64,000 nucleotides of DNA from Phytoamicus setariae (GCF_016722925.1 NZ_JAEQNC010000006.1:1-64000); one strand, 5' to 3'. Counted from the first letter of the stretch, positions 18,271 to 27,428 are shown. The notes: a model not told the origin generated them from the sequence alone. Numbers and translations: made by a program.

Positions 18271-18594
18271 TTACTTTCGTAACCAGTTTTCGGACGAGGC
18301 CTTGTTGGAACCCGAATAGGTCCATACGCCCTGCCATTGTCCGTCCGGCTGCTTGAAATACATCACCATGCCGAACGTCGTGCCGGAAACATAGCCCACC
18401 GATAGTGCCGTGTCACCAGCGCCGGCAGATCCCATCTCGAAACGGTCTCCGACGAACTTGGCACCGAGGCCTGTACCGATATATTCGGCTCCGCCGACGT
18501 ACCCGATTTGGTGAAGGTTTCGGGCGCTAACGCCGCTGCTATTGATTCGGACTCGACTGGACGGGCAGGGGTGCAGACAGCGACCGCGTCGCCT
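18271..18594 (-). pseudogene. truncated, out-of-frame second copy of the neighbouring exported-protein domain
   Basis: On the minus strand, a frame open from 18594 to a TAA at 18271 encodes GGAEYIGTGLGAKF, then ALSVGYVSGTTFGMVMYF and DGQWQGVWTYSG near its end. These match the second half of the adjacent 178-residue protein (ETIGIGLGG, VISIAYNSGEGAGIALY, DGVWHGVWALEG). The copy lies in a different frame from that gene, has no start codon that I can support, and lacks the N-terminal half of the domain. It is probably a decayed second domain or neighbouring paralogue, disconnected by a frameshift and a deletion. Confidence 0.6.
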
Positions 18595-19075
18595 TTACGT
18601 CCGGTGTCTCGACCTTCAGCAACATCGCCTCGGGTTCCTGCCTCTCGGGTTCCTTCTTTGTTATCGTTTTTGGTACCGTAGAGGTCCATGTCTCGGTCGC
18701 TGACTTTTCTTCTCCCTCAAGGGCCCATACGCCATGCCAGACGCCGTCCGCATCTTCGGTGTAAAGCGCAATTCCAGCACCTTCGCCGGAGTTGTAGGCT
18801 ATGGAGATCACGTTATCCTGCGGACTTGCAGGCCCTAGCCGGTAACTGCTGCCAACTGTGTGGCCACCCAGGCCGATGCCGATGGTTTCTGTCTCACCAA
18901 CCGTCCAGACCACCTTGTAGGTTTCTCCCGTGCGGGTCACACTGACAGTGCCGGTGTAGTCGCCGCTGTCGTCCGGATTGGTCCCCTGCACTTTGAATTT
19001 ACCCACAGGGTCGGCGAGGGCTGCTGACGCCGTCGCGACGGCAACGAGCGTAACAGCTATCAATTTGAGGCGCAT
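18539..19075 (-). CDS. small exported protein of unknown function
   Basis: A 178-residue protein with a signal peptide (cleavage near ALA, residue 21) and a compact beta-rich domain containing KVQGTNPDDSGDYTG, YKVVWTVGETETIGIG and WHGVWALEGEEKSATETW. I remember similar short exported proteins in many rhizobia, with no known function. The last 45 residues are a charged, Pro-rich tail unlike the rest of the protein. The tail may be read-out sequence from the decayed region downstream, where a second copy of the domain continues in another frame. Confidence 0.7.
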   Translation of the reverse strand: MRLKLIAVTLVAVATASAALADPVGKFKVQGTNPDDSGDYTGTVSVTRTGETYKVVWTVGETETIGIGLGGHTVGSSYRLGPASPQDNVISIAYNSGEGAGIALYTEDADGVWHGVWALEGEEKSATETWTSTVPKTITKKEPERQEPEAMLLKVETPDVKATRSLSAPLPVQSSPNQ

Positions 19076-19200
19076 TCTAATCTCCGGTGTCGAAATCGCT
19101 TTGCAATAAAGTGGTGGTCTGCATTCCGTGCCGCTGTCGGGTACTGCGGAAGCATAGAAGCGAGGGTTTTATTCGCCGTTAACGGCGACAGTGCGCGACA

Positions 19201-20199
19201 TCACTGCCTCCAGACCGGCATCACATCGCCCTCTTCGACAGTCGCGTCATGAACGCCGCGTGCCACCGCCCGCGCCATGGTCGATGCGGCGGCGGCCGAA
19301 AGGATGATGAAATCTTCCGCTGTGATTGCCTTGCCGGATGCCCCGGTCGCCAACGCAAAAATCAGGTCACCATCCATGGGCGTGTGGGAGGGCCAGAGCG
19401 CGTGCGCAAAGCCGTCATGGGCTGATATCGCCAGCCGCTTTGTCTCCGCCTTCGTCAGCACCGCATCAGTAGCGATTACGCCGATAGTGGTGTTGGCCTC
19501 TTTGGGTTGGCTGAGACTAAGCTTGGTACGGATTTCCTTCATCTCGGGCGTCAGTGTGGTCGGCAGGCCAAGTGCGCCGAATTCGCCGTCGATCTCGAAC
19601 CCGGCGGCCCGGAAATGTTTCGTCTGGCCCCACGTGGCGGAACCAAGTGCGTTGACCGCAACGAGTGCGCCGACCGTCACGCCGTTATCCAATATTGTCG
19701 AAGCCGATCCCAGCCCGCCTTTGAGGCCTGCGGTCAGAGCTCCGGTTCCCGCGCCGGCGCTGCCGGTCGAAAAAACTTCGTTCGCCGTGAGTGTGGCTTG
19801 GTATCCTAGGTCGCGGTAGGGTGGATACAGCCCCCAATCCTTATTGCCTCCATTGAGAAGGTCGAACAGGATGGCAGCCGGGACAATCGGCACACGCATG
19901 GGCCCGACAGCGAAGCCGCGCCCCATTTCGCGTAGCGCCGCCTGTGCCCCCGAAGCAGCATCAAGCCCGAAAGCGGAACCGCCAGACAAAACGATGGCGT
20001 CGACCGTCTGGACAGTGTTGTGAGGTTCGAGCAGGTCGGTTTCGCGCGTACCCGGCGCGCCCCCCATCACATGCACCGCCGCCGTCGTGACGAGGTCGCA
20101 GACCACGACCGTGACACCGGATTTCAGGGCACAGTCGGAGGCATTGCCGACTCTTAGGCCGACTACGTCGGTGATCAGGTTTTTGTTGCCTCTTTTCAT
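19201..20199 (-). CDS. P1/S58 family peptidase (L-aminopeptidase/D-esterase type)
   Basis: A 332-residue member of the DmpA / P1 family: ITDVVGLRVGN at the start, GGAPGTRETDLL, the glycine-rich VLSGGSAFGLDAA, and the GAGTGALTAGLKGG and GLGSAS segments around the site of self-cleavage. These N-terminal-nucleophile enzymes cut themselves into two chains and release N-terminal residues from small peptides or amides. The start at 20199 begins at the family's usual N terminus; an ATG 33 bp earlier is an alternative. It may be co-transcribed with the binding-protein gene 96 bp upstream. Confidence 0.88.
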   Translation of the reverse strand: MKRGNKNLITDVVGLRVGNASDCALKSGVTVVVCDLVTTAAVHVMGGAPGTRETDLLEPHNTVQTVDAIVLSGGSAFGLDAASGAQAALREMGRGFAVGPMRVPIVPAAILFDLLNGGNKDWGLYPPYRDLGYQATLTANEVFSTGSAGAGTGALTAGLKGGLGSASTILDNGVTVGALVAVNALGSATWGQTKHFRAAGFEIDGEFGALGLPTTLTPEMKEIRTKLSLSQPKEANTTIGVIATDAVLTKAETKRLAISAHDGFAHALWPSHTPMDGDLIFALATGASGKAITAEDFIILSAAAASTMARAVARGVHDATVEEGDVMPVWRQ

Positions 20200-20295
20200 G
20201 TGCTTTGGCCTCGTATGCGGCAGGCCAGGCATATCGCCCGGCTCTTTACTTGATATATAAGGTTTTCCTTATAACTATATGAATCGAATCCGTTA

Positions 20296-21369
20296 TCACT
20301 CGGTAACCGCTGGCGAAACAAAACTGCTGCCGTTCCATTGAAGCAGGACAAACGGGTTGGTTGCCAGTTCGTGCTTTCCTGTAAACATGATTGGGCCGAC
20401 AGTTGTTTCAAACGGCGTTTCCACCAGCGCCTGCGTCAGTGGTGCGCCGCTGCCGCTGGCGATCTCGTAGGCGTCGGTGAGGATCGTGACGGCTGCATGG
20501 GCAGGCAGCACATATCCGTCGGCCGGCTTCTCCTTGGCCTTCAGCGCCTCGTACGCGGCCTTGGCGAAGGGAAAGGTTGCATAATCAGGCAAGGTCACGG
20601 CGAAAACACCCTTCTCAAGCGGCACCAACTGGTCAGCCGCGTTCAGCGCGTCTCCTCCCATAAAGACCATGGGTAGATTTGCTGCTTTTGAATCGCGGGC
20701 CATGATCGACATGTCGTTGCGATCGGCGGCGGCAAAGACATGTGTGACGCCGGCCTTGGCGAGGCGTCGGATCAGTTGCGTCTGGACTTCCTGTGCCGGG
20801 CGGAAATTGTCAATGAACGCAGCCTTCATTCCCTTTTGTTCAAGTGCTTCCCGTATCGTTTCGGCGGTTTCGCGGCTGGTGATCGTCCCATCGTCCAGTA
20901 TTGCGAACGGCTGATCCTTCCAGTTTTCGAAGATTGCCTCGATGATCTTTTCGCGCTCTGCGGTGGGTGAGGGTGCCAGCCGGAAAAGTGGCCATCCTTT
21001 CTTGATGGCATCTTCCATGAGAATTGAAGAGCGCACGGAAAGCGTTATCGCCGGAATCGCCGCGCCGGTGAGTGTGGGCAGGGCGCCTTCCAGCGAATCC
21101 GTGCAGAGGAAGCCGATTGCGGCAACCGCCTGTGCCTGCCGGATTTTTTCGGCCAGCGCCGCACCGGAGTTTTCCGCGCAGCTTTCGTCAATGATCACCA
21201 GTGAGGTGCGGTCGCCCGCTGCCAGTTGCGCGCCTTCGACAATCTGGGCGCCGAGGATGGCGAGGTTGCCTGCCTGCGGCGCAACGACGGCAATCTTGAG
21301 CGAGCCGCCATAGGCGATCGATGGCAAGATCGACAGGACAAGAAACAGTGACAGACGTCGGAGGGACAT
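20296..21369 (-). CDS. orphan branched-chain-amino-acid-type periplasmic binding protein
   Basis: A 357-residue protein with a signal peptide (about residues 1-21) and a Leu/Ile/Val-binding-protein fold: LKIAVVAPQAGNLAILG, ITLSVRSS, GVTHVFAAADRNDMS, and the C-terminal GPIMFTGKHELATNPFVLLQW. No permease or ATPase gene is adjacent, so it either serves a transporter encoded elsewhere or acts as a sensor. The start at 21369 begins a normal signal peptide. The next gene on the same strand is the P1-type peptidase, so the two could share a role in peptide or amino-acid use. Confidence 0.8.
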   Translation of the reverse strand: MSLRRLSLFLVLSILPSIAYGGSLKIAVVAPQAGNLAILGAQIVEGAQLAAGDRTSLVIIDESCAENSGAALAEKIRQAQAVAAIGFLCTDSLEGALPTLTGAAIPAITLSVRSSILMEDAIKKGWPLFRLAPSPTAEREKIIEAIFENWKDQPFAILDDGTITSRETAETIREALEQKGMKAAFIDNFRPAQEVQTQLIRRLAKAGVTHVFAAADRNDMSIMARDSKAANLPMVFMGGDALNAADQLVPLEKGVFAVTLPDYATFPFAKAAYEALKAKEKPADGYVLPAHAAVTILTDAYEIASGSGAPLTQALVETPFETTVGPIMFTGKHELATNPFVLLQWNGSSFVSPAVTE

Positions 21370-21510
21370 AAATGGATTCCAGTTCGCTGCGCCTGAGTCT
21401 AGCCGCGACGGATTGTTTCGCAAGCTGAATGGCCCTACATCCTGAAAAATGTTGCGGTTTTCACCATGGCTGTTTCGAATTCTTCAATCCTTGCCCTATA
21501 TAAGGTCGAC

Positions 21511-22020
21511 ATGCTGAATCGTAATCTGGCAGAGCTGTCCGTGGCCGATGGCAAACTTTATCGCGACGCGATGGCCCGTTATGCGGGTCATGTGCAGGTC
21601 GTGACCACCATCCTGAACGGTGAACGCCGTGGTGTTGCGATCACTGCCGCTTGCTCGGTTTCGGACAGTCCCCCGACGGTGCTCGTTTGCCTCAATCACA
21701 ATAACGAGAAGAACCGGCTTTTCTTCGAAAGCGGCATCTTTGCGCTCAATTCACTTTCCGCCCACCATCAGCAGCTCAGCCACGCATTTTCCGGGCTCGA
21801 GAAACTGTCGATGGAGGAGCGTTTCGCCAAGGGCAACTGGGATACGCTGATCACCGGCGCGCCGGCACTTGCCGATGCGATCGCGACCTATGACTGTCGT
21901 GTGGTCAAGCTGGTTCCACATGCGACGCATACGATTTTGATCGGCGAAGTCGCAGCCATGCGACTGGGCGGCAAGAATCCGGCTCTCGTCTATATGGACC
22001 GATCTTACCATACGCTATAA
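21511..22020 (+). CDS. flavin reductase family protein
   Basis: A 169-residue FMN-binding split-barrel protein of the RutF/HpaC-like family: FRDAMARYA-type start (here YRDAMARYAGHVQVVTT), GVAITAACSVSDSPPTVLVC and NSLSAHHQQLSHAFSG. It reduces free flavin with NAD(P)H, usually for a partner monooxygenase. The ATG at 21511 has AAGG at the right distance; an ATG at 21466 would add 15 residues. No monooxygenase gene is next to it. Confidence 0.85.
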   Translation: MLNRNLAELSVADGKLYRDAMARYAGHVQVVTTILNGERRGVAITAACSVSDSPPTVLVCLNHNNEKNRLFFESGIFALNSLSAHHQQLSHAFSGLEKLSMEERFAKGNWDTLITGAPALADAIATYDCRVVKLVPHATHTILIGEVAAMRLGGKNPALVYMDRSYHTL

Positions 22021-22059
22021 TCTCCAGGGGATTGTCCGCCCGGCATCCGTGGAGCCATT

Positions 22060-22989
22060 ATGAGCCAATTTCCCAAACAGGCACTTCCTGCCACGATCGA
22101 TGAAACGATCGCGATGCTGGAAGCGCATGACTACCTTGCCGGTCGTTCGCTGGCCACGGTTCTGTTTCTTGCATTGAAGCTGAAGCGTCCGCTTTTTCTC
22201 GAAGGGGATGCGGGCGTCGGCAAGACGGAGATCGCCAAGGTGCTGTCAAAAGCGCTAGGGCGCGATCTGATCCGGCTGCAGTGTTATGAAGGGCTGGACG
22301 TTTCGTCGGCCGTCTATGAATGGAACTATCCCGCGCAGATGCTCGACATCCGGATTGCGGAGGCCGAAGGCGTCCGGGACCGGTCGCGGCTCGAAACCGA
22401 TCTGTTCTCGGAAAAGCACCTCATTCGCCGCCCGGTTCTACAGGCGTTGTCGGCGTCTACAGGTGGCGCGCCGGTTTTCCTGATCGACGAACTCGACCGC
22501 ACTGATGAAGCGTTCGAGGCGTTCCTGCTGGAAATTCTGTCAGATTACCAGGTAACCATACCGGAGCTCGGCACAGTAAAGGCTAATGAGCCGCCTATCG
22601 TCATCATCACCACCAACCGCACCCGCGAAGTGCATGACGCGCTCAAGCGCCGCTGCCTCTATCACTGGGTGGACTATCCTTCCTCGGCAATGGAACTGGC
22701 GATCATCCGCCGCAAAGTGCCCGGCTGCAACGAGCGGCTGGCCAGCGAGATCGTTGCCTATGTGCAAAAGCTTCGGACGCTGGACCTGTTCAAGAATCCG
22801 GGCATTGCTGAAACGATCGACTGGGCGACCGCGCTGGTCGAACTCGATCGCGTGGCACTCGATCCCGAGACGATCTCCGACACGGTCGGGGCGCTGCTGA
22901 AATACCAGGACGACATTGCCCGTATCAACGGTTCGGAAGGCCGCCAGACGCTCGATGCGGTAAAGGCCGAGCTGAGAGCCGTAGGCTAG
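22060..22989 (+). CDS. MoxR-family AAA+ ATPase, CoxD-like
   Basis: A 309-residue AAA+ ATPase with Walker A GDAGVGKT (49-56), the family string LQCYEGLDVSSAVYEWNY, Walker B (VFLIDELDRTDEAFEAFLLE) and sensor 1 (TTNRTREVHDALKRR). In carbon monoxide dehydrogenase and other molybdenum-hydroxylase clusters, CoxD works with the VWA protein CoxE to mature the active site. Here the CoxE-like gene follows after 3 bp and two XdhC-like genes come next, which supports the same role. Confidence 0.9.
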   Translation: MSQFPKQALPATIDETIAMLEAHDYLAGRSLATVLFLALKLKRPLFLEGDAGVGKTEIAKVLSKALGRDLIRLQCYEGLDVSSAVYEWNYPAQMLDIRIAEAEGVRDRSRLETDLFSEKHLIRRPVLQALSASTGGAPVFLIDELDRTDEAFEAFLLEILSDYQVTIPELGTVKANEPPIVIITTNRTREVHDALKRRCLYHWVDYPSSAMELAIIRRKVPGCNERLASEIVAYVQKLRTLDLFKNPGIAETIDWATALVELDRVALDPETISDTVGALLKYQDDIARINGSEGRQTLDAVKAELRAVG

Positions 22990-22992
22990 ACG

Positions 22993-24237
22993 ATGGAGCC
23001 GGCAGCCAACAGCGACGGGATCGTTATGCCTCCGCTCGCGGTCGGTGACGGCCGGTTCGCCGATAACATTGTCTATTTCGGTCGTGTACTGCGGCGTGCA
23101 GGCCTCAAGATCGGCCCCGCCGCCATCGTCGACGCGATCGAAGCGGCTGAGGCGATCGGTATCGGTTCGCGCGAGGAGTTTTACACCGCGCTATTCTGCA
23201 ACTTCGTCAAGCGGCACGAAGACAAGCCGGTTTTCGATGAAGCCTTCCAGATCTTCTGGCGACCGCGTGATTTCGACAGCAAACTCATCCAGATGCTCTC
23301 GCATATGACACCGGACATCGGCGAGAAAGACAAGCCGAAGCCGGCAGCCGCGCGCGTTTCGGAATCGCTTTATTCCGAGCGCCCGGAACGTCCACGCGAG
23401 CGCGAGGAAATCGAGATCGATGCGCGCTTTTCCGTGTCGGAACGCGAGGTTTTCCGCAAGACCGATTTTGCCCAGATGACGGCACGAGAACTGGCCGAAG
23501 CCCGCCAGCAGCTTTCCAGGCTCATTCTGCCGATGGACGAGGTGCGCACGCGGCGCTACCAGCCATCGAACCGGGTCGCGCGGATCGACCCGCGCGCCAC
23601 GCTGCGCGCTGCGATGAAAACCGGTGGAAGCCTGATCCTGCCGAAGTGGCGCAAGCCGAAGACCGTGCATCCGCCACTGGTCATTATCGCCGATATTTCC
23701 GGCTCGATGAGCCAGTACACACGGATTTTCCTGCATTTCATGCATGTGCTGACCGAGCGCAGGCGACGCGTGCATACATTCCTGTTCGGCACACGCCTGA
23801 CCAACGTCACCCGAGCAATGCGCCATCGGGATCCGGACGAGGCCGTCGCCATGTGTTCAGCGGCCGTCAAGGATTGGTCGGGCGGCACGCGGATCGGCGA
23901 AACGCTCAAGGAATTCAATCGACTGTGGGCGCGGCGCGTCCTGTCGCAGGGGGCGATCGTGCTGCTGATCACCGATGGGCTCGAACGGGACGATGCCGAA
24001 CTGCTCGGCCGCGAGACCGACAGGCTGCATCGTTCCTGTCGGCGGCTGATCTGGCTCAATCCGCTGCTGCGCTATGACGGGTTCGAGGCGCGGGCGCGGG
24101 GTGTCCGCGCCATGGTGCCGCATGTTGACGAATTGCGGGCGGTGCATAATCTCGAGGCAATTGGCGATCTTGCAGAGGCGCTTTCAGGTGCAATCGGCAA
24201 GAATTCCGATCCGAAGCGATTTACGGCGTCCAGTTGA
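22993..24237 (+). CDS. VWA-domain protein, CoxE-like
   Basis: A 414-residue protein of the CoxE family. The N-terminal part (about 20-110) has the usual FVRVLRRAGL-type pattern (here YFGRVLRRAGLKIGP) and FWRPRD. The C-terminal von Willebrand A domain has the metal-site motif DISGS at 234-238. It should partner the MoxR-type ATPase encoded 3 bp upstream, as a chaperone pair for a metalloenzyme. The next gene, an XdhC-type protein, starts 10 bp later. Confidence 0.9.
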   Translation: MEPAANSDGIVMPPLAVGDGRFADNIVYFGRVLRRAGLKIGPAAIVDAIEAAEAIGIGSREEFYTALFCNFVKRHEDKPVFDEAFQIFWRPRDFDSKLIQMLSHMTPDIGEKDKPKPAAARVSESLYSERPERPREREEIEIDARFSVSEREVFRKTDFAQMTARELAEARQQLSRLILPMDEVRTRRYQPSNRVARIDPRATLRAAMKTGGSLILPKWRKPKTVHPPLVIIADISGSMSQYTRIFLHFMHVLTERRRRVHTFLFGTRLTNVTRAMRHRDPDEAVAMCSAAVKDWSGGTRIGETLKEFNRLWARRVLSQGAIVLLITDGLERDDAELLGRETDRLHRSCRRLIWLNPLLRYDGFEARARGVRAMVPHVDELRAVHNLEAIGDLAEALSGAIGKNSDPKRFTASS

Positions 24238-24247
24238 GGAGGCGGAT

Positions 24248-24577
24248 ATGACGACTATCAGCGAAATGCATGATCCGCTCGACATCGCGGAAGCCTGGCG
24301 AATGGAGGGCAGGGATATCGCCATTGCGACCGTGGTTGAAACATGGGGATCGGCGCCACGGCCAGTTGGATCGCATCTGGTGATCGATGCCGAGGGAAAC
24401 TTTGAAGGATCGGTCTCGGGCGGCTGTGTCGAAGGGGCGGTGATTTCTGAGGCCGTTGATGTGATTGCGTCCGGCGTGCCGAAAATGCTGGAATTCGGCG
24501 TTGCCGACGAGACGGCATGGCGGGTCGGGCTATCTTGCGGTGGGCGCATCTCCGTCTATGTCGAAAGGGTCGTTTGA
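24248..24577 (+). CDS. XdhC-type molybdenum cofactor protein, N-terminal half
   Basis: A 109-residue protein matching the first XdhC/CoxI domain: ATVVETWGSAPRPVGSHL, FEGSVSGGCVEGAV and the conserved Cys in VGLSCGG. XdhC binds molybdenum cofactor and hands it to a xanthine-dehydrogenase-type enzyme. The GGAGG just before 24248 decides the start. Its TGA overlaps the ATG of the next gene (TGATG), so the two halves of XdhC are made as separate but coupled chains. Confidence 0.87.
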   Translation: MTTISEMHDPLDIAEAWRMEGRDIAIATVVETWGSAPRPVGSHLVIDAEGNFEGSVSGGCVEGAVISEAVDVIASGVPKMLEFGVADETAWRVGLSCGGRISVYVERVV

Positions 24578-25266
24578 TGCGCATCGAGCATCTTGTTGCC
24601 GTCAATGAAGCGCGCCGCGCCCGCCGCGCCGTCATTCTGTTGACCGATCTCGAAAGCGGCGAGGGGCGTGTCTTCATCGAGGGCGGAACCATTGCGGACG
24701 ACCTGCGTCCGGAAGTGGAGAAGGCTTTCCGCACCGGCAAATCTGGCACCGTGGAGATCGGCGGCAAACGCCTGTTTCTCAATGTCCAGGTGCCGCCGCC
24801 ACGGATTGCGGTGATCGGGGCCGTGCATATATCGCAGGCGCTGGCATCGATGGCGCCCATTGCAGGCTACGATCTCAGGATCATCGATCCGCGTACAGCC
24901 TTTGCCACGCCAGAGCGTTTCGAGGGGGTGGATCTTGCCGCCGACTGGCCCGAGGACGTCCTCGCTGCTCGCCCTCTCGATGCCTATACGGCACTGGTCG
25001 CTGTAACGCATGACCCGAAGATCGACGACTATCCGATTGTTTCAGCTTTAAAATCCGGTTGCTTCTATGTCGGCGCACTGGGGAGCAGAAAGACACATGC
25101 AAAACGCATCGAGCGCTTGAAAGAGGCAGGGTGTTCGGACGAGGAGATCGCACGGATCGACGCGCCGATAGGGCTGGACATCGGCGCCCAGAGCCCGGCG
25201 GAGATTGCGGTCGCGGTGCTAGGCGCGATCATTCAGTCGTTCAGACGACGCGCGCTCGGCGGATAA
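24577..25266 (+). CDS. XdhC-type molybdenum cofactor protein, Rossmann half
   Basis: A 229-residue protein. Residues 1-70 look like an extra small domain (VILLTDLESGEGRVFIEGG). The rest is the XdhC C-terminal Rossmann domain: RIAVIGAVHISQALASMA, DPRTAFATPERF, YVGALGSRKTHAKRIERL and GLDIGAQSPAEIAVAVL. It starts inside the stop of the N-terminal half. With the CoxD- and CoxE-like genes it makes a four-gene maturation set for a molybdenum hydroxylase whose structural genes are not in the window. Confidence 0.87.
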   Translation: MRIEHLVAVNEARRARRAVILLTDLESGEGRVFIEGGTIADDLRPEVEKAFRTGKSGTVEIGGKRLFLNVQVPPPRIAVIGAVHISQALASMAPIAGYDLRIIDPRTAFATPERFEGVDLAADWPEDVLAARPLDAYTALVAVTHDPKIDDYPIVSALKSGCFYVGALGSRKTHAKRIERLKEAGCSDEEIARIDAPIGLDIGAQSPAEIAVAVLGAIIQSFRRRALGG

Positions 25267-25274
25267 GTCCCGGC

Positions 25275-26384
25275 CTACTGGCCCTCGCTTTCACTCGGAC
25301 CGGCAGGGTGCATAAAGTCCATGCCTTCATCGTCAGGAAGAAAGCGCGGGCCGATGATCCTTACCTTGTCGCCTGGGTTATAGTCGCGTTCCACCGGCGC
25401 GGGCTTGACTGCCGCCATCTCGGTCTTGTGCTTTAGACCGCCGCGAAGGCCGGGCTTGACCCAGACGATGGAGCTCTCTTCTGCCGGCACTTCGCCGGGG
25501 CTTTTCACGACTGCTTCCCGCCGCATCATTTCCTTGTAATAGAGCGCAAAATCGCAGCCGCACTGGCGATCGTCATCAGGGCCCTTTGTGCGAAAACGAT
25601 ACGCGTTCGGCAAGTCGACGTAGGACTGGCCGGTCATTGCCGAGCGCATGCCGTCGCTTTCGCTGCGGATCGAGTGGTAGAACAGTTCGGTCTCCGTTCC
25701 CGGGCACATCATCGAGCATACTTGCGCATCGCGACGGAAGTTGAGCGTCGAGGCGTGCGAGGAAACGGGAAAATAGGCGCCGTCGCATGTGCGCACGCAC
25801 ATCGTCCGGTAGCTGCCGTTTATTGCCGCACCGCCAAGATCGATGAACTGGTCCTCGCCATAGACAGGCTCGGTCGATGGTATGCGGATCGTTTCCGTGC
25901 CGCCGGGTCCGTCCTTTACAAGGCTTTCAAAGGGCTGTCCGTTGTCCGGCGTGCTGACCAGGACGGGCTGTTCGTTGCAGCGGTTGTCGTCGAGAGCCGC
26001 AACAAGCCTCTGGCGTTTTAATCCACTGGGATTGTCGGCAAGCAATGAAAGGCGCTTGGCGTCGAGAATCTGCAGATTGCGCTCCATGCGCGTCTTTTTC
26101 GCTTCGAAAGCACTGCATTCCGGTTCATTGGGACCGCCGATAATGATCATGCTGCCGTTGGTGCAACCCGCTTGCCGCATCGCATGGTCCAACTCACGAA
26201 TGCTTCCCCTCTGTTCGGCGATGGCACGCGCATATTTGCGGGCTTCGCCCACGGCGTCCATCGACTGTGAAAGATTGGCTAGCTCGAAACCCAACTGATC
26301 ACATACCTCCGAGGCTTGGGCGGCGGAGCCGAAAAATGAAACGGCGATCATCGCCAGGGCGGTGGATGTAAGAATGCGGGGCAT
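25275..26384 (-). CDS. DUF2865 exported protein
   Basis: A 369-residue Cys-rich exported protein with a signal peptide (about residues 1-22). The DUF2865 core is clear: YRTMCVRTCDGAYFPVS, RRDAQVCSMMCPGTETELFY and the later CGCDFALYYKEMM. An N-terminal coiled-coil-like segment (about 30-130) precedes it. Function unknown; restricted as far as I recall to alphaproteobacteria. Convergent with the XdhC-like gene, 8 bp apart. The start at 26384 was chosen at the signal peptide. Confidence 0.8.
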   Translation of the reverse strand: MPRILTSTALAMIAVSFFGSAAQASEVCDQLGFELANLSQSMDAVGEARKYARAIAEQRGSIRELDHAMRQAGCTNGSMIIIGGPNEPECSAFEAKKTRMERNLQILDAKRLSLLADNPSGLKRQRLVAALDDNRCNEQPVLVSTPDNGQPFESLVKDGPGGTETIRIPSTEPVYGEDQFIDLGGAAINGSYRTMCVRTCDGAYFPVSSHASTLNFRRDAQVCSMMCPGTETELFYHSIRSESDGMRSAMTGQSYVDLPNAYRFRTKGPDDDRQCGCDFALYYKEMMRREAVVKSPGEVPAEESSIVWVKPGLRGGLKHKTEMAAVKPAPVERDYNPGDKVRIIGPRFLPDDEGMDFMHPAGPSESEGQ

Positions 26385-26546
26385 GGGAATGTTCACAAAT
26401 GGATTGGAGCGGCAAGAAAAGCCGCCAATCAAGTTTGCGCTAAAACAGTGAAACAGAGCTTAAGAATCTGGGTTAACGGCGGCCTTGTCACAAAGGTGAA
26501 ACAGGACTCTGCTTTTCAGAAGAGGCGAAAAAGTGTGAGGCAGACC

Positions 26547-27389
26547 ATGTCCGATTTAAGCGAAATGCGGGAAGGCCGGCAATTCCGGACGATATTCCTC
26601 TCCGATATTCACCTTGGCTCCAAAGCTGCCAAGGCCGATTTTCTTCTCGATTTCCTGAGGGTGCACGATGCCGACACGATCTACCTGGTCGGCGACATCG
26701 TTGATGGCTGGCGGTTGAAGCGATCCTGGCACTGGCCGCAAAATTGCAATGATGTGGTCCAGAAACTGCTGCGCAAAGGCCGCAAGGGCACCCGCATCGT
26801 CTATATCCCGGGCAATCATGATGCCTTCATGCGCGAATATCCCGGCATTCATTTCGGCGGCATCGAGGTTGAAAAGAACATCATCCACCAAGCGGCAGAC
26901 GGCAAACGCTATCTGGTCCTGCACGGCGATGAATTCGATGTCGTGGTGCGCAATGCCAAGTTCATCGCCCATCTCGGCGACTGGGCCTACGATATGGCGA
27001 TCGCGTTGAACGTGATGATCGCCAAGGTCCGTCGCAAGCTTGGCTTGCCTTACTGGTCGTTCTCGGCCTGGGCGAAATTGCAGGTCAAGCGCGCCGTCAA
27101 CTTCATCGGCGAGTTTCAGAATGTGGTTGCTGATGAGGCGCGACGCCATCAGGTGGATGGAGTCATCTGCGGACATATTCATCATGCCGTCATCGAGGAT
27201 ATCGACGGCATCAGCTACATCAACACTGGCGACTGGGTAGAAAGCTGCACGGCTATTGTCGAGCATTTCGACGGGCGGATGGAATTGATCCGTTGGCAGA
27301 GCGCTGCCGAAAACAAGCCGCTGGCAGGTCCGCTGGTGCCGATCCGACTGCTCGGCCATGATGTGCCGAAAGAGATCCAGGCAGCTTGA
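26547..27389 (+). CDS. UDP-2,3-diacylglucosamine diphosphatase-like metallophosphatase (LpxH-like)
   Basis: A 280-residue calcineurin-type phosphatase. The metal-site motifs are in order: FLSDIHLGS, YLVGDIVDGW, YIPGNHDAF, and GHIHHAV near the C terminus. The WHWPQ and LHGDEFD strings match the COG2908 / LpxH-like group found in rhizobia. Its likely role is in lipid A synthesis or another nucleotide-sugar diphosphate cleavage at the membrane. The start at 26547 has GTGAGG upstream. It is transcribed towards the glutamate dehydrogenase gene with a shared terminator. Confidence 0.8.
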   Translation: MSDLSEMREGRQFRTIFLSDIHLGSKAAKADFLLDFLRVHDADTIYLVGDIVDGWRLKRSWHWPQNCNDVVQKLLRKGRKGTRIVYIPGNHDAFMREYPGIHFGGIEVEKNIIHQAADGKRYLVLHGDEFDVVVRNAKFIAHLGDWAYDMAIALNVMIAKVRRKLGLPYWSFSAWAKLQVKRAVNFIGEFQNVVADEARRHQVDGVICGHIHHAVIEDIDGISYINTGDWVESCTAIVEHFDGRMELIRWQSAAENKPLAGPLVPIRLLGHDVPKEIQAA

Positions 27390-27390
27390 A

Positions 27391-27420
27391 GAAAAAGGGG
27401 CGGTGTTCGCCGCCCCGTCT
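27391..27420. terminator. bidirectional terminator between convergent genes
   Basis: A 7-bp GC stem, GGGGCGG / CCGCCCC, has a run of A on its left (T5 on the minus strand, for glutamate dehydrogenase) and a T-rich stretch on its right. It lies in the 39-bp gap between the two convergent genes, so it can serve both. Confidence 0.75.
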
Positions 27421-27428
27421 TGTTGTTT

